A stretch of 64,000 nt of DNA from Myxococcales bacterium (lineage in GTDB: Bacteria > Myxococcota_A > Polyangia > Polyangiales > Polyangiaceae), in contig SECP01000034.1 in the NCBI GenBank assembly GCA_004193285.1, positions 33,483 through 97,482 on the forward strand, read 5' to 3'. The position numbers and the translations under genes were made by a program. Under the pieces are notes generated by a model. It made no database searches. It saw nothing but the letters and a program-made list of their open reading frames with translations, and had not been told where the DNA came from. Positions 1-10,000 of the stretch are shown one piece after another. Position 1 is the stretch's first letter. The number at the start of each line of letters is the position of its first letter.

Positions 1-1
1 G

Positions 2-787
2 GCCGAGCAGCCGTCCGCGGCGCAACAGGCCGCCCCCGCCGGCGCGGTCAGCGCTCCCGCCGTCTCTCCGCCGGACCCACGCGTCGCGCTCGCGTCGCTC
101 GGGCAGCCAGTGACGGAGGTCGAAGCAGAACCGTCTGGGTGCGGCGACAACATGGTGCTCGTCGAGGGGGACTACTGCCCCAAAGTCCAGCTCAACTGCA
201 AACGGTACTTGGACCCCAAGGGTCGGTACGAGCAGTTTCGGTGCGCCGAGTACGGGCCGAGCGAGTGCTTATCGAAGGAGCGCAAACACCTGCGCTTCTG
301 CATCGACCGCACCGAGTTCGCGGAGCCGGGGGAGTCGCTGCCCGCCAACCACCGCAGCTTCACCCATGGGGAGAAGTCCTGCGCGGCTCAGGGCAAGCGC
401 ATGTGCCGCGAGAGCGAGTGGAACTTCGCCTGCGAGGGGGAGGAAATGCGGCCGTACCCGTATGGCTTCGCGCGCGATGCAAGCGCGTGCAACGCGGACC
501 GCATGGACGTCGTGAGCCCTGAGGGCAAACTGCGAGACCTGCGGGCGCCGAGCGGCTCCTTCTCGCGCTGCAAGAGCCCGTTCGGCGTCATGGACATGGC
601 CGGCAACTTGGAAGAGTTCGTGGCCATGGACGTCGCGGGGCCGCCCACGCCGGCGATGAAGGGCGCGTACTGGCAGCCGAGCCGCAACTTCTGCCGCGCG
701 GCGCAAACCGCGCACGACCGTTACTACAACGGAACCGAAACCGGCTTTCGTTGCTGCAGCGACGCTGCGGACCCGATTGGCGGCTAG
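2..787 (+). CDS. SUMF1/formylglycine-generating-enzyme-fold protein, 5' partial
   Basis: The reading frame is open from base 2 without a start, so the gene begins left of the window; 261 residues are visible. The first 35 or so are Ala/Pro-rich, like a linker after a signal peptide. The rest matches the SUMF1 (FGE-sulfatase) fold: FCIDRTEF, then KRMCRESEWNFAC, then FGVMDMAGNLEEFV, and a terminal ETGFRCC, in the usual order. Many Cys residues suggest an exported, disulfide-bonded protein. True FGE oxidises a sulfatase Cys to formylglycine, but most myxobacterial members of this fold are lipoproteins or kinase-associated domains of unknown activity, so enzymatic function is not claimed. A second protein of this fold lies at 53712-54944. 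Confidence 0.8.
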   Translation, partial: AEQPSAAQQAAPAGAVSAPAVSPPDPRVALASLGQPVTEVEAEPSGCGDNMVLVEGDYCPKVQLNCKRYLDPKGRYEQFRCAEYGPSECLSKERKHLRFCIDRTEFAEPGESLPANHRSFTHGEKSCAAQGKRMCRESEWNFACEGEEMRPYPYGFARDASACNADRMDVVSPEGKLRDLRAPSGSFSRCKSPFGVMDMAGNLEEFVAMDVAGPPTPAMKGAYWQPSRNFCRAAQTAHDRYYNGTETGFRCCSDAADPIGG

Positions 788-818
788 CGTCTCGAACTGA
801 CTAGGCGGAGCCGCCTTA

Positions 819-833
819 CGTAACTATGTTACG
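819..833. promoter_or_regulatory. 15-bp perfect inverted repeat, candidate operator of the ROK gene
   Basis: CGTAAC, spacer TAT, GTTACG: six-base perfect arms ending 3 bases before the ATG of the ROK regulator. A symmetric site so close to the start of an HTH regulator suggests autorepression. This is inference from position and symmetry only. Confidence 0.4.
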
Positions 834-836
834 GAA

Positions 837-1991
837 ATGCGTGCTGTCCCCAAGTCGCTGCGCTTAACGAATCAAGCGCGCTTGGTGGAGCAGCTGCTGC
901 GGCGAGGCGTCGCCACGCGCGCAGAGCTGGCGAAGGCGGGGGGAATGAGCCAGCCCACCGCCGGCAAGATCATCGACGAGCTCTCCACCGCCGGGGTCGT
1001 GGAGGAGCTGACGGGCAGCAATGAGGTGAGCCGCGGGCGCCCGACAGTAGGGCGACCCGGCAAGCAGCTGCGGCTTTCACAGAGTCCGGCGCGGCTCGTG
1101 ATCGTCGAGATTGGGGTGGAGCGCACGCGGCTCTCCGCGGTGCCGGCAGCGCTGCCGGAAGACGAGCGCTGGGACGTCGAATTTCGCACGCCGAGCAGCG
1201 AGTCGGCGTGGCGACAGCGGCTGCGCCAGCACGCGGCCTCCCTTTCCATCCGCCGCCCCTGGGGGGTCATGGTCAGTGTGCCCGGGCTGGTGGACGAGAC
1301 GAACGGCAAGATCCTGCTCTGCCCGAACCTTCATTGGTGCGAGCGCGCCGATCTGGTGAGCGTCTTCAACGACCTGTTTCGCGCCCCGGTACGGCTGATC
1401 CAGGAAAATCGCGCCCTGGCGCTGGCGGAGGTCGGAACGCGGGCGAGCGCCAGCGACTTCTTGCTCGTGGATTTCGGGGAGGGCGTGGGCGGCTCGATCG
1501 TGGTCAACCAGCGACCGCAGGAGGGCAGCGTGCCCGCGGCGGGTGAGATCGGCCACACGCCGATCTCCGGCAACCTGCGAAAGTGCGGCTGCGGCAACCA
1601 GGGCTGCTTGGAGACTCTGGTCGCGGAACCGTGGCTGGTGCGGAGCTTGGCAGAGGCGACCGGGGACGACAGCAAGACCTTCGCGGACGTGTGCCGGGCA
1701 GCGCTCGGCCCGGACTTGCCACAATTTTTGATGACCGCGTTGGAGGCGGCGGCGGGCTGCATCGCCGGGATCTTGAACGTGTGCGGGCTCAAGCGGGTGG
1801 TGCTCACGGGGCACATCCGGGAGCTGGGGCCGCGCGCCACGGACTACCTGGTCGCGGCGATCCGCCGGTCTTCCATGTGGAGCCGGTTCGATAGCGTGGA
1901 GGTGGAGCTGGCCCAGCGTCGGCGGGCGAGGGGGCTCACCATCGCCGGTATTCAGCGGGTGATCATGCCGACCGATTGGGCCGACAAATAG
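837..1991 (+). CDS. ROK-family transcriptional regulator
   Basis: 384 residues. Residues about 10-65 form a winged-helix HTH (NQARLVEQLLRRG, AELAKAGGMSQPTAGKII), the DNA-binding N-terminus typical of NagC/XylR-type ROK repressors. The rest is the ROK sugar-kinase-like fold with DFGEGVGG and the zinc-binding motif CGCGNQGCLE (first Cys about residue 250). The usual catalytic Asp of ROK kinases appears as Glu in QENRALALAE, which fits a sugar-sensing regulator rather than an active kinase. It begins just after a palindrome at 819-833. argC follows 19 bases downstream on the same strand, but no functional link is obvious. The effector sugar is unknown. Confidence 0.88.
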   Translation: MRAVPKSLRLTNQARLVEQLLRRGVATRAELAKAGGMSQPTAGKIIDELSTAGVVEELTGSNEVSRGRPTVGRPGKQLRLSQSPARLVIVEIGVERTRLSAVPAALPEDERWDVEFRTPSSESAWRQRLRQHAASLSIRRPWGVMVSVPGLVDETNGKILLCPNLHWCERADLVSVFNDLFRAPVRLIQENRALALAEVGTRASASDFLLVDFGEGVGGSIVVNQRPQEGSVPAAGEIGHTPISGNLRKCGCGNQGCLETLVAEPWLVRSLAEATGDDSKTFADVCRAALGPDLPQFLMTALEAAAGCIAGILNVCGLKRVVLTGHIRELGPRATDYLVAAIRRSSMWSRFDSVEVELAQRRRARGLTIAGIQRVIMPTDWADK

Positions 1992-2010
1992 ACGCGCTAA
2001 GCTACTCGCT

Positions 2011-3060
2011 ATGACCCGCGCCAAGGTCGTGCTGCTCGGAGCTTCTGGTTTTGCTGGGGCGGAGCTGCTCCGGCGGCTGTTACGTCACCCCCACGCGGAG
2101 GTGATCCGGATCGGCGCCAAAGATCACGTCGGGCAAAACGTGGCCGCGGCCCACCCCAACTTGGAGGGCGCCACCGACCTCGTCTTTCAGGATTTGCCCG
2201 CGGCGGAGGCCATCGCCGGTGCGGACATCGTGATGATGGGGCTGCCCGTCGCCGCCAGCCTGGAGGTGGTGTCGGCAGCCGAGCAGAGCGGCGCCCGGAT
2301 CATCGACATGTCGGGGGCATTCCGCCTGCCAGACGCGCAGGCCTTCGAGCGTTACTACGGCTCGCCCCACCCTCGTCCGGAGCTCCTCGGGCAGTTCGTT
2401 TACGGCTTGCCGGAGCTGAACCGGGCGCAGATCCGGCGCGCCCGCTGGGTCGCTTCGCCGGGGTGCTTCGCGACCACGGTGGAGCTCGGATTGCTGCCCT
2501 TGGCGGAGGCGGGCATTCTGGAAGGCACGGCCGAGGTGGTGGGGATCACCGGGTCGAGCGGAGCGGGCGCGGCGGCGTCCCCCACGACGCACCACCCCGT
2601 GCGAGCCGGCAATTTGCGCACGTACAAGCCGCTGGAGCACGCGCACACGCCAGAGATCGTCGCCGCGCTCGCGGCGGCTGGGGGCCGGCTCAGCGGCTTG
2701 CACTTCGTTCCGGTCTCCGCGCCTTTGTCGCGCGGCATCTTCGCGACCAGCTTCGTGCGCGTGCCCGCCGCCATCAGCGAGCAGGAGCTTTCGAGCTTGT
2801 ACCAGGTTCGCTACCAGAAGGAGCCGCTCGTCCGCGTTCCCCGCGGGCGGCTGCCCGAGGTCGTCGCGGTGAGCGGCTCGCCGCGCGCCGAGGTGGGGCT
2901 CGCGGTGGGGCCAGTGGAAGGCGAGAGCCGGCTCGTCACGGTGTTTTCAGCGCTAGACAACTTGATCAAGGGCGGCGCCGGCCAAGCCGTGCAGAACCTC
3001 AACTTGATGCTCGGCGTGGACGAGACCACGACTCTCGAGGATTTCGGTCAGTTTCCCTGA
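2011..3060 (+). CDS. argC: N-acetyl-gamma-glutamyl-phosphate reductase
   Basis: 349 residues, normal ArgC length. It reduces N-acetylglutamyl phosphate to the semialdehyde with NADPH in arginine biosynthesis. The N-terminal Rossmann motif is LLGASGFAGAELLRRLLRHP. The catalytic Cys is about residue 152 in SPGCFAT, and the family signatures GSSGAGAA and FVPVSAPLSRGIF are present. The LysW-dependent paralogue LysY is an alternative, since no other lysine or arginine gene is adjacent. The stop overlaps the end of the convergent minus-strand giant gene by 13 bases. Confidence 0.9.
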   Translation: MTRAKVVLLGASGFAGAELLRRLLRHPHAEVIRIGAKDHVGQNVAAAHPNLEGATDLVFQDLPAAEAIAGADIVMMGLPVAASLEVVSAAEQSGARIIDMSGAFRLPDAQAFERYYGSPHPRPELLGQFVYGLPELNRAQIRRARWVASPGCFATTVELGLLPLAEAGILEGTAEVVGITGSSGAGAAASPTTHHPVRAGNLRTYKPLEHAHTPEIVAALAAAGGRLSGLHFVPVSAPLSRGIFATSFVRVPAAISEQELSSLYQVRYQKEPLVRVPRGRLPEVVAVSGSPRAEVGLAVGPVEGESRLVTVFSALDNLIKGGAGQAVQNLNLMLGVDETTTLEDFGQFP

Positions 3061-6000
3061 GAGAGGGCCAGGGGTTTCCCGTCGTTCGGCAGAGTGAGCT
3101 CCCGTGTGAGCAGGGGCTGGCCGGGTACGAGCACGTCCACGCGTGCCCTTCGCGGGCGTGATGGCGCAAGCTCGCTCGGACCGGTCAGGCTGAGTCGCTC
3201 GAGCAGCTTTTGCGCCGGCTCGCTCGAATCGGTACGAAACAGGTAGAGGCCGAGGCTAGGCGAGGCGAGGTCCGGCTCGCGGCGGCTCTTGTCGTCGGTC
3301 ACGAACCGAACCTCCAGCTCCGGGGCGCCCGCTTCCGAACGCACGAGCAACGTCGCGGCCGAGTCCGATTGCGACAGCTCGCGGGCGATGCGGCGCAGGT
3401 GCGTTGCCTCTTCCGCGGAAGGACGACGCGGGTCCACGAGCGCGGCTTCTGCAGAAATCCGACCGAGCTGGCGCGCCAGCTCTCCGAGCTCCCCGCTGCC
3501 GGCGCGACCGCCGCTCTGCGCGACGCGCAGCAGGAGCCGCTCGGCGATGTCCACGCGCCCGGCACCGACGTGAGCCAGGGCCGAGCGTAACGCCGCCCTC
3601 GCGTCGCCGGGCACCAACGCTTCGAGGGCGGCGTAGGCCTCCGTTGCGTCATCGAACCAGCCTTCGCTGCGCAGCCGGTCACCGAGCAGCCCGCGTACCC
3701 AAGGGTCCCCAGGAGCGCGCTCGGACAGCTCACCGAAGCTCCGTCGCGCTTCCGCATCTGCCCCGACGCGGTGCAAAGCCGAAGCCGCGTCCGCCAGTAG
3801 ACGCGCGTCCGCGAACGGATCCGCGCGGAGCTGGCGGGCGAGCTCGCTCACCTCCGCCGGGCGGTTCAGCGCCTCCAAGAGCGCCAGTTGCCGTCGCCGG
3901 AGCCGCGAGTCGTGCGGAGCGAGCTCGAGGAAGCGCCGCACCACGTTGAGTCGTTCCGTGTCGTTCGGCGCGGCCTTGTAGCGCTGCTCGAACAGCGCTC
4001 CGGGGTAGCGCTCACTGCCGAGCAGGGCGCGCCGAACGCGAGCCAGCTCTTCCGGCGTGCGGACGCGCCGCACCGCTTCGCGCCGCAACAGGGCCGCCGC
4101 GTCCGCTTCGCCCAGCAGCGCGAGGCTGGTCGCCAAGCCCACCCGCTGCTGGCCGTCCGTGGTGGAGTCCAGCATCAGCTCGAGCAAGGCCCGCCGGTCC
4201 GTCCAGGTCGCGAGCTCGCACTGGCGCTTGGCGTCCACGTACACCGCGGCGGCGTCACCTTGACTGAGGCGCGTCCACCAGGCGCCGCGGCGCAGGGGCA
4301 TCGGCAGCCGAGAGACGTCCGAGCAGCGCCGCGCTCCGAGCGACTTGGGTGCGGGCGGGAGCGGCACGAGTCGCGTGATTTTCACGCGCCCAGTCGCGCC
4401 GGCCGGGAACCGGAGGCCTTCCACCACCAGCGCCACGCACCGGTTCAGCGCCGCGTCCTCGGAAGCGACCGAGTCGCCTTTGACCGCGACGTCGTGAGGC
4501 AACCCATCTCCGTCGATCGTGAAGCTTACCTCCAGCGCGCCGGTGAGCTCTGGGCGGAGCGCTGCCCGGGAATCGCGGCAGGCGCGCACGGAGAGCGCGG
4601 CGCCGTCCAGAATCCGACCGGCGGCTTGCTCGAGCGCCTCCGGTAGCGAGGTAGCGCTCGCGCTCTCGTCGTCGAAAGCAGCGAGGGTTCCGCTCAGATC
4701 GCCAGCGGTAGCGAGCACGGGCCCGATGAGGCTGGCGCCGGAAGGCGCCAAGTCCAGCACGCGCGTCTGGAGGGCTCGCGCGACGTACTCGCCCGAGCCG
4801 CCAACGCGCAGGGCCGTCCACGGCGTGACCAGCCCCGCCCGGAGCGCAACGTCCGTCGCGGCCTCGCGACCCTTCCCGGCCAGGACGATCTCCTCCACGC
4901 GCTCGCTCGCCCAGCGCCGTCGCAGCTCCTCCGCGTCGTCCGCGCGCAGCACGTCCACCGGGCGCTTTTCTTCGTGCAAGCCTCGGGAGTCGCGGTAACG
5001 CAGGGTGACCGACTGGGGCGGCTCACCGCGAATTCGCCCGACCGCGGTGAGCGTCTCGCCCGCGGCGATGGCGCGCGCCGTGCGTGGGTAGACTTGGTCC
5101 ACCTCGGGCCCGAGATCGACCTCGACCGAGGCGAGGGCGGGGCGGAGCGCGTCCGACATCAGCTCCACCGCGACGCGCGCGGCATCCTCCGTGTCCGCGA
5201 TTTCGTAGAGCGGCCCCACGCCCCGCGTCATTGCGGAGAGCAGGCGGCGATTGGCGAGCGGACCGACCGCGACCGCGCCGAGGCGCGGCGAGCCGGCCGC
5301 GCGACGGGAGAGCCGCGCCGCGATCGCCTCCGGGGTGGCGTCGCCCAGGGTCGGCCAGCCGTCGCCCACGTAGACGACCAAGCCGGCGGGCGCGTCGGTG
5401 GGCAAGAGATCCGCGGCCGCTTCCAGCGCGCGCCCCAAATCGGTGGCGCCGCCAGTGGAAAGCCGAGCGAGCGCTTCCGAAGTCGCCCTTCGGCGCGCGT
5501 CGTCCACCGGCCCGAGCCGCTCGGGTCCGACCGGCCGGGCTCCTTGATCGGCCGAGAGCACGACCACGGAGTCGCGCGCTCCGAGCCCCGCGAGCAGCCC
5601 CTCGACGACCGCCCGCTCCGCGTCCAACAGCGCAGGCTCGATGCTGCCCGAGGTGTCGACCACGATGGCCAAGGTGACGCCGTCTTTGGCAGTGACGGGG
5701 GGCAATTCGGCGCGGAACAGCACCGCTCGCCCGGCCTCCGGATCTTGAAAATCCGCAGGCGCGACGTAAAGCCGCGCGCGGTTTTGGCCCCGCCGCGACT
5801 GCACGTCCACCACCAGATCCGCCGACGGGCGGAAGTCCGAGCGGTGCACGGTGACAACGCCCCGCTCCGAGGTCGCGCCGTAGCCAGCGGCTACCGCGGT
5901 CGGCGCCGAAGCGCTCGCATCGATGCGCGCGACGAAGTCGCCAATGAGCGGCGCTTCACCGTCGCCAACGAGCGGGTAACGGTACTGTACGAGCTGACCT

Positions 6001-7055
6001 TCACCTTGAGGGCGCGGCGAGAGCCATTCCACGTATCGCACCTGGACCTTCAGCTCTTCGCCCGAGCTGATGCCGGGCAGCGTTGCGCGGAGCCAGCCGT
6101 CACCGGCCCACTCGAGCACGCCGCCGGAAGACGCCAGCTCTTCCTTGCCCCGCGCCGCGAGCGCAATTTGCGCCTCCTGCCGCGAGCCGTTGCGCTCCAC
6201 CGCGAAGCCGGCGACGAGCGCGCCTGGCGGCAGCGCGATGCGGAAGTCTCCGCTCACGGCGGTGCTGCCGGCGTTGAAAAATACGGTATCGCAGCTGGTG
6301 TGAGCGAGCTCGCGGTCGATGCGCGCGTTCACTGTGTGCGAGCGGATCGTGAGCGGCGAACCGGCGCTGCCAGCCGGCTCGCCGCCGTTTTCCACGCTGC
6401 CCCAAAGCTCGCCGATCGAACGCCGCAACGCGCCGCGCGCCGCCCAGGGCCGAGCGAGGCCGTGAGTCCAGTCGTCGTAGGCGCGCTCCGGCGCCACTTG
6501 CACCACGCCGGCCACGACGTTTGCAGTTTGGCCCGCGGTCACGCGCTGTTCTTTGCCGTCCGCGGCCTTCACGGTGAGCTCGCTGTCCACGGAGAAGGCG
6601 CTGGTTTTTTCGCCCTGGCGGGTGAGCCCTACGCTGCCGCCCGAGGGGAGTACGCTCAGCGTGCCGAGCTCGATGAGCGGGTGCGCGCCGCTGGGGGTGG
6701 TCACGTGGGCGCGACCCTGCTCCAAGCGGAAACCCTTCTGAGTGAGAACGAGCACGGTGCTGCGATCGAGCACCGCGCTGGTTCCGTCGTCCAGCCGTAG
6801 TCGGGCGCGACCGTCCGCGTCGGTCGTGACGCGCTCGCCCAGCGTGAGTCGACGCAGCCACTGCACTCGCTCGCTCCCCACGGAGACGCCGGCGTGCACC
6901 GGCTTGAGGTCACCGAGCGTCGCCGACGCCGCCCCTTCTTCGCGGTGAAAGCCGCGACCGACGAGCAGGAGCGCGCCCGCGATGGCGAAGAGGAGCGCGA
7001 CGATGGGCAGCGGACCCGCCGAAATCCAAGCGCGCTGAAAGCGTGATTCAGCCAC
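3048..7055 (-). CDS. Giant membrane protein: FecR-like, VIT, VWA, AgmX/PglI-like and TPR regions
   Basis: 1335 residues from a GTG start at 7055. This start has a GGAGG six bases upstream and overlaps the upstream gene's stop by 8 bases; a longer ATG start at 7103 lies deep in that gene and lacks this signal. One transmembrane segment (about 13-33, PIVALLFAIAGALLLVG) is followed by a FecR-like region (about 50-190), a VIT-like domain (about 240-350) and a VWA domain from about 460 with an intact MIDAS DTSGS (about 467) and GGATDLG. Next is a region like the AgmX/PglI C-terminal domain (FTIDGDGLPHDVAVKGDS), then an alpha-helical TPR-like tail. The N-terminus would be cytoplasmic and most of the chain periplasmic. 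It is a paralogue of the upstream gene. A role in surface assembly or motility is only suggested by AgmX/PglI naming. Confidence 0.8.
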   Translation of the reverse strand: MAESRFQRAWISAGPLPIVALLFAIAGALLLVGRGFHREEGAASATLGDLKPVHAGVSVGSERVQWLRRLTLGERVTTDADGRARLRLDDGTSAVLDRSTVLVLTQKGFRLEQGRAHVTTPSGAHPLIELGTLSVLPSGGSVGLTRQGEKTSAFSVDSELTVKAADGKEQRVTAGQTANVVAGVVQVAPERAYDDWTHGLARPWAARGALRRSIGELWGSVENGGEPAGSAGSPLTIRSHTVNARIDRELAHTSCDTVFFNAGSTAVSGDFRIALPPGALVAGFAVERNGSRQEAQIALAARGKEELASSGGVLEWAGDGWLRATLPGISSGEELKVQVRYVEWLSPRPQGEGQLVQYRYPLVGDGEAPLIGDFVARIDASASAPTAVAAGYGATSERGVVTVHRSDFRPSADLVVDVQSRRGQNRARLYVAPADFQDPEAGRAVLFRAELPPVTAKDGVTLAIVVDTSGSIEPALLDAERAVVEGLLAGLGARDSVVVLSADQGARPVGPERLGPVDDARRRATSEALARLSTGGATDLGRALEAAADLLPTDAPAGLVVYVGDGWPTLGDATPEAIAARLSRRAAGSPRLGAVAVGPLANRRLLSAMTRGVGPLYEIADTEDAARVAVELMSDALRPALASVEVDLGPEVDQVYPRTARAIAAGETLTAVGRIRGEPPQSVTLRYRDSRGLHEEKRPVDVLRADDAEELRRRWASERVEEIVLAGKGREAATDVALRAGLVTPWTALRVGGSGEYVARALQTRVLDLAPSGASLIGPVLATAGDLSGTLAAFDDESASATSLPEALEQAAGRILDGAALSVRACRDSRAALRPELTGALEVSFTIDGDGLPHDVAVKGDSVASEDAALNRCVALVVEGLRFPAGATGRVKITRLVPLPPAPKSLGARRCSDVSRLPMPLRRGAWWTRLSQGDAAAVYVDAKRQCELATWTDRRALLELMLDSTTDGQQRVGLATSLALLGEADAAALLRREAVRRVRTPEELARVRRALLGSERYPGALFEQRYKAAPNDTERLNVVRRFLELAPHDSRLRRRQLALLEALNRPAEVSELARQLRADPFADARLLADAASALHRVGADAEARRSFGELSERAPGDPWVRGLLGDRLRSEGWFDDATEAYAALEALVPGDARAALRSALAHVGAGRVDIAERLLLRVAQSGGRAGSGELGELARQLGRISAEAALVDPRRPSAEEATHLRRIARELSQSDSAATLLVRSEAGAPELEVRFVTDDKSRREPDLASPSLGLYLFRTDSSEPAQKLLERLSLTGPSELAPSRPRRARVDVLVPGQPLLTRELTLPNDGKPLALSQGN

Positions 7056-10000
7056 CTTGCACCTCCTTGCCAACCAGCCGGTAGCGCTGCGTCGCGGGGC
7101 CACCGCGCGCGAAGGTGATCCGCTTTCTGACGATGACCTCGCCCTCGCTCAGCTCGTCGAACACCACGGTCAGCTCCGCGCTGGCGCCTAGCCGCGCGGC
7201 GTGAGCGAGGTCCGCCGGCTCCAGCCGCACCTCCACGAAGGCGTCCGGTCGCCCGGGTACGATGGCCTGAACGACGCCGACGGTGACGTCGCCGTCCGGC
7301 GCGGGCATGGCGGTGCCGAGCGCGTTACTCCACAGAGAGGGGTGGAGCTCGGGATGGGACCACGTGAGGCTGACTCGAGCCCCGCGTGCCGAATCCGCCG
7401 CCAGCCCGGCGCCCGAGAGCACGCGCGTCGCGCGGGCTCGCAGCGCGGTGAGCTCTTCGGTCCGTTTCGCCTCCGCCGCGGTGAGGCGCGCCCACGCGAG
7501 GTGGGTAGCCGCGAGCGCGCGGGAGGTGGCAGCTGGGCCGGAGGTGCCGTCCGGCGGGCCGCTAGCGCCGCCTTTTTCCGACCATTTGAGCGCTTCTTCC
7601 AACAGGCCTTGGCCTTCGGCGGCGCGGGCGCGCAAGAGCAGCACCTGCGCGTCGTCCGGGGTGAGGCGGGCCAGCGTTTCGTACTGCCGCGCCGCATCCG
7701 CATAGAAGCCGTGCGAGAGCAGTAAGTCGCCGAGGCGGCGCCGCGCAACGGGGTCCTCCGGCGCAAACTCGACGATCTCCCCGAAAGCGCGGCGCCCTTC
7801 GGCCTGGAGGCTCGCCTTCGCCTCCGGGGTGCCCGCTCGCTCCGCATGGCGCAGGTACAGCTCGCCCAGGGCGGTGCGCACGCTGGCGTCGGCATCCGGC
7901 CGCTCGCGCAGCGCTCGTGCGAGGTCGCGCGCGAGCGCTGGCGCGGAGGCGTCTTCGTAGGCGTACAGGAGCTCCAGCGCGAGGGCGAGATCGTCGGGGA
8001 AGACGGCCACGAGCGCGCGCAGCTGCTTGGCGAGCGACGCCGCGTCCGTCGTCGTGGAAACGAGCTTCGCGAGGATGCCCGGGTCTACGTTTTTGAGGCC
8101 GAGAGCGCTGTGCAGCTCGCGCATCTCCTCAGGAGTGCGAATTCTCGCCAAGATCCCTCGATAGAGCGTGTCGGCGGCCCCGAGCTCGCGCGTCATCACC
8201 CGGTACAGCCCGACCTTGCTCGCCACCCCGGGCATCGCGTCCAGCATCAGGCCGAGCAGGCGCGCGCGCTCGCGGTAGGTGGGCGCCTCGCAGTCGCCGA
8301 GCGCGCTGCGGTACACCTGCACGACGGCGTCAGCGTCACCCCTGCGTTGGCTCAGGCGCTCTCGCCATAGTCCCACGCGCTCCTCGAACGGAGCGGAGGC
8401 GGCCACGCTGCAGCCCAGAAGCTGGCGCGGCAGGTCACCGATGAAGACGTTGATATGAACGGGAGTGCGAGGCGAGGGGGCCGGCGCTTCCGGCGCCACG
8501 GCGCCAGGTTGGAACAGAATGGGCTGCACCACGGTAACCGCGCCGCCCTCCGGCTGCGGAAAGCTCAAGCTTCTAAAGGCGTTCGTCACGCAGCTGACCA
8601 CCGCGGGGTCGGACAGATCCGAGCCGGCACTACCGATGCCGGACACGCTGCCGTCCGGCTCGATCATGAAGCGCGTGCTGATGCGGCCCTCGAGCTTGGG
8701 ATTCTGTCGCAGCCCGCTTTCGTAGCAGAGCCGGAAGTGACCAAAGCTCTGCCGCACGATGCGCGCAATCACCTCGGGGGGAAGCCGACCGGTCACGGTG
8801 GTCGCGCCCATCCTCACCTTCGGCGAGTCCGCAGCGTGCGCTCCGCCGAGCCGCCCCTGCCCGGCCCCGAACCCGGGTTGCACGGCTGCGCCGGCTCCCT
8901 TCTTGAGGAACCGGTCGTCGCTCAGCCCCATACCGGGGGACTTGCCACCACCGCCAGCTCCCACGCCGCTCAGGCGCAGCCCACCACTACCGAACGTGTC
9001 TCCAGGCGGAGCCGGTGATTCGGATTGCTCGACCGCATTTCGCGAAAGCGGCTTCGAAGGCCCTGACACTTTACTGGCCTGCGGCGCCGCATCGGCCATC
9101 GCGGTCGGGGCGGGCTCGGGGGCAAGCTCCAACGGCTGCGGCGATGGCGCAGCGGAAGCCGCGGGCATCGGTGCGGCGGCGGCGGACGCCTCTTCTTGTT
9201 TGGAGCCGAAGAGCGACCCCATCAGGCCTCCACCGCTGCTGCCCCGTTTGGGCGAGGGGTTACCCATGCTGCCTTCGTCGCCCTGGGCGCGCGTACCGGT
9301 GCCGCCTTCCTTGTTGTCCGCGGCGCTGACGGCCTGCGACTGCACGTCGTAGCGGCCGCCGTCTGCCTCAGCCTCACCGCCGCGACCGCCGAGCACTTGG
9401 CGGCGAGCGGCCGCGCTCCGCGCCTCCAGCTCCGCGCGCTCCGGCGTGGACATCTCGTTCTTCGTCGGCACGTAGAACGAAGTGACGGGCGTGATGATCC
9501 CGCTCTTCATCCCGAGGTCGACCAGAGACGCGCGCCCCTCGCCGTCTTCCAGCATCTGGGCGAGGCGCTCCCCGGCCCAGCGACGGCCGATATCGCCCTG
9601 GTCGTCGAAGCGCACGACCTCGAGCTTGGCTTCGTGCTTTCCGGCGGGCCCCGAAGTCTTCACCGAGTCCGGCTCCTTTCCGCTCAGTCGACCCACCACC
9701 CAGAGCGTCTCGCCGGACACGAGCGCGCTCACTTGGCTCGGATAGACGCGCTCCACGCCCGGGCCCAGGTCCACCTTGGTGCCGAGCCACACCGGGCGCT
9801 CCGTCTCCTCCAGTACGCGCAGGGCCGCTCGCGCCGCGCCGTAGCCGTCCGTCACTCGGACCGCGAACGCGCCGCTGGAGAGCCCGGCGAGGATGTCGAG
9901 CCGCGCGTCATCACCCACGCCCAGGCCGAAGACCCGCACCGGCGCCGGCAGCTTGCTCAAACGCTCGCGCAGCGAGGCCAGGCTCAGCTCACCCACGGTA

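Noticed and set aside
4974..6800. 608-codon plus-strand frame antisense to the VIT/VWA gene
   Set aside because: Typical high-GC antisense frame: Arg/His/Gly-rich product with no motifs, opposite recognisable VIT and VWA domains.
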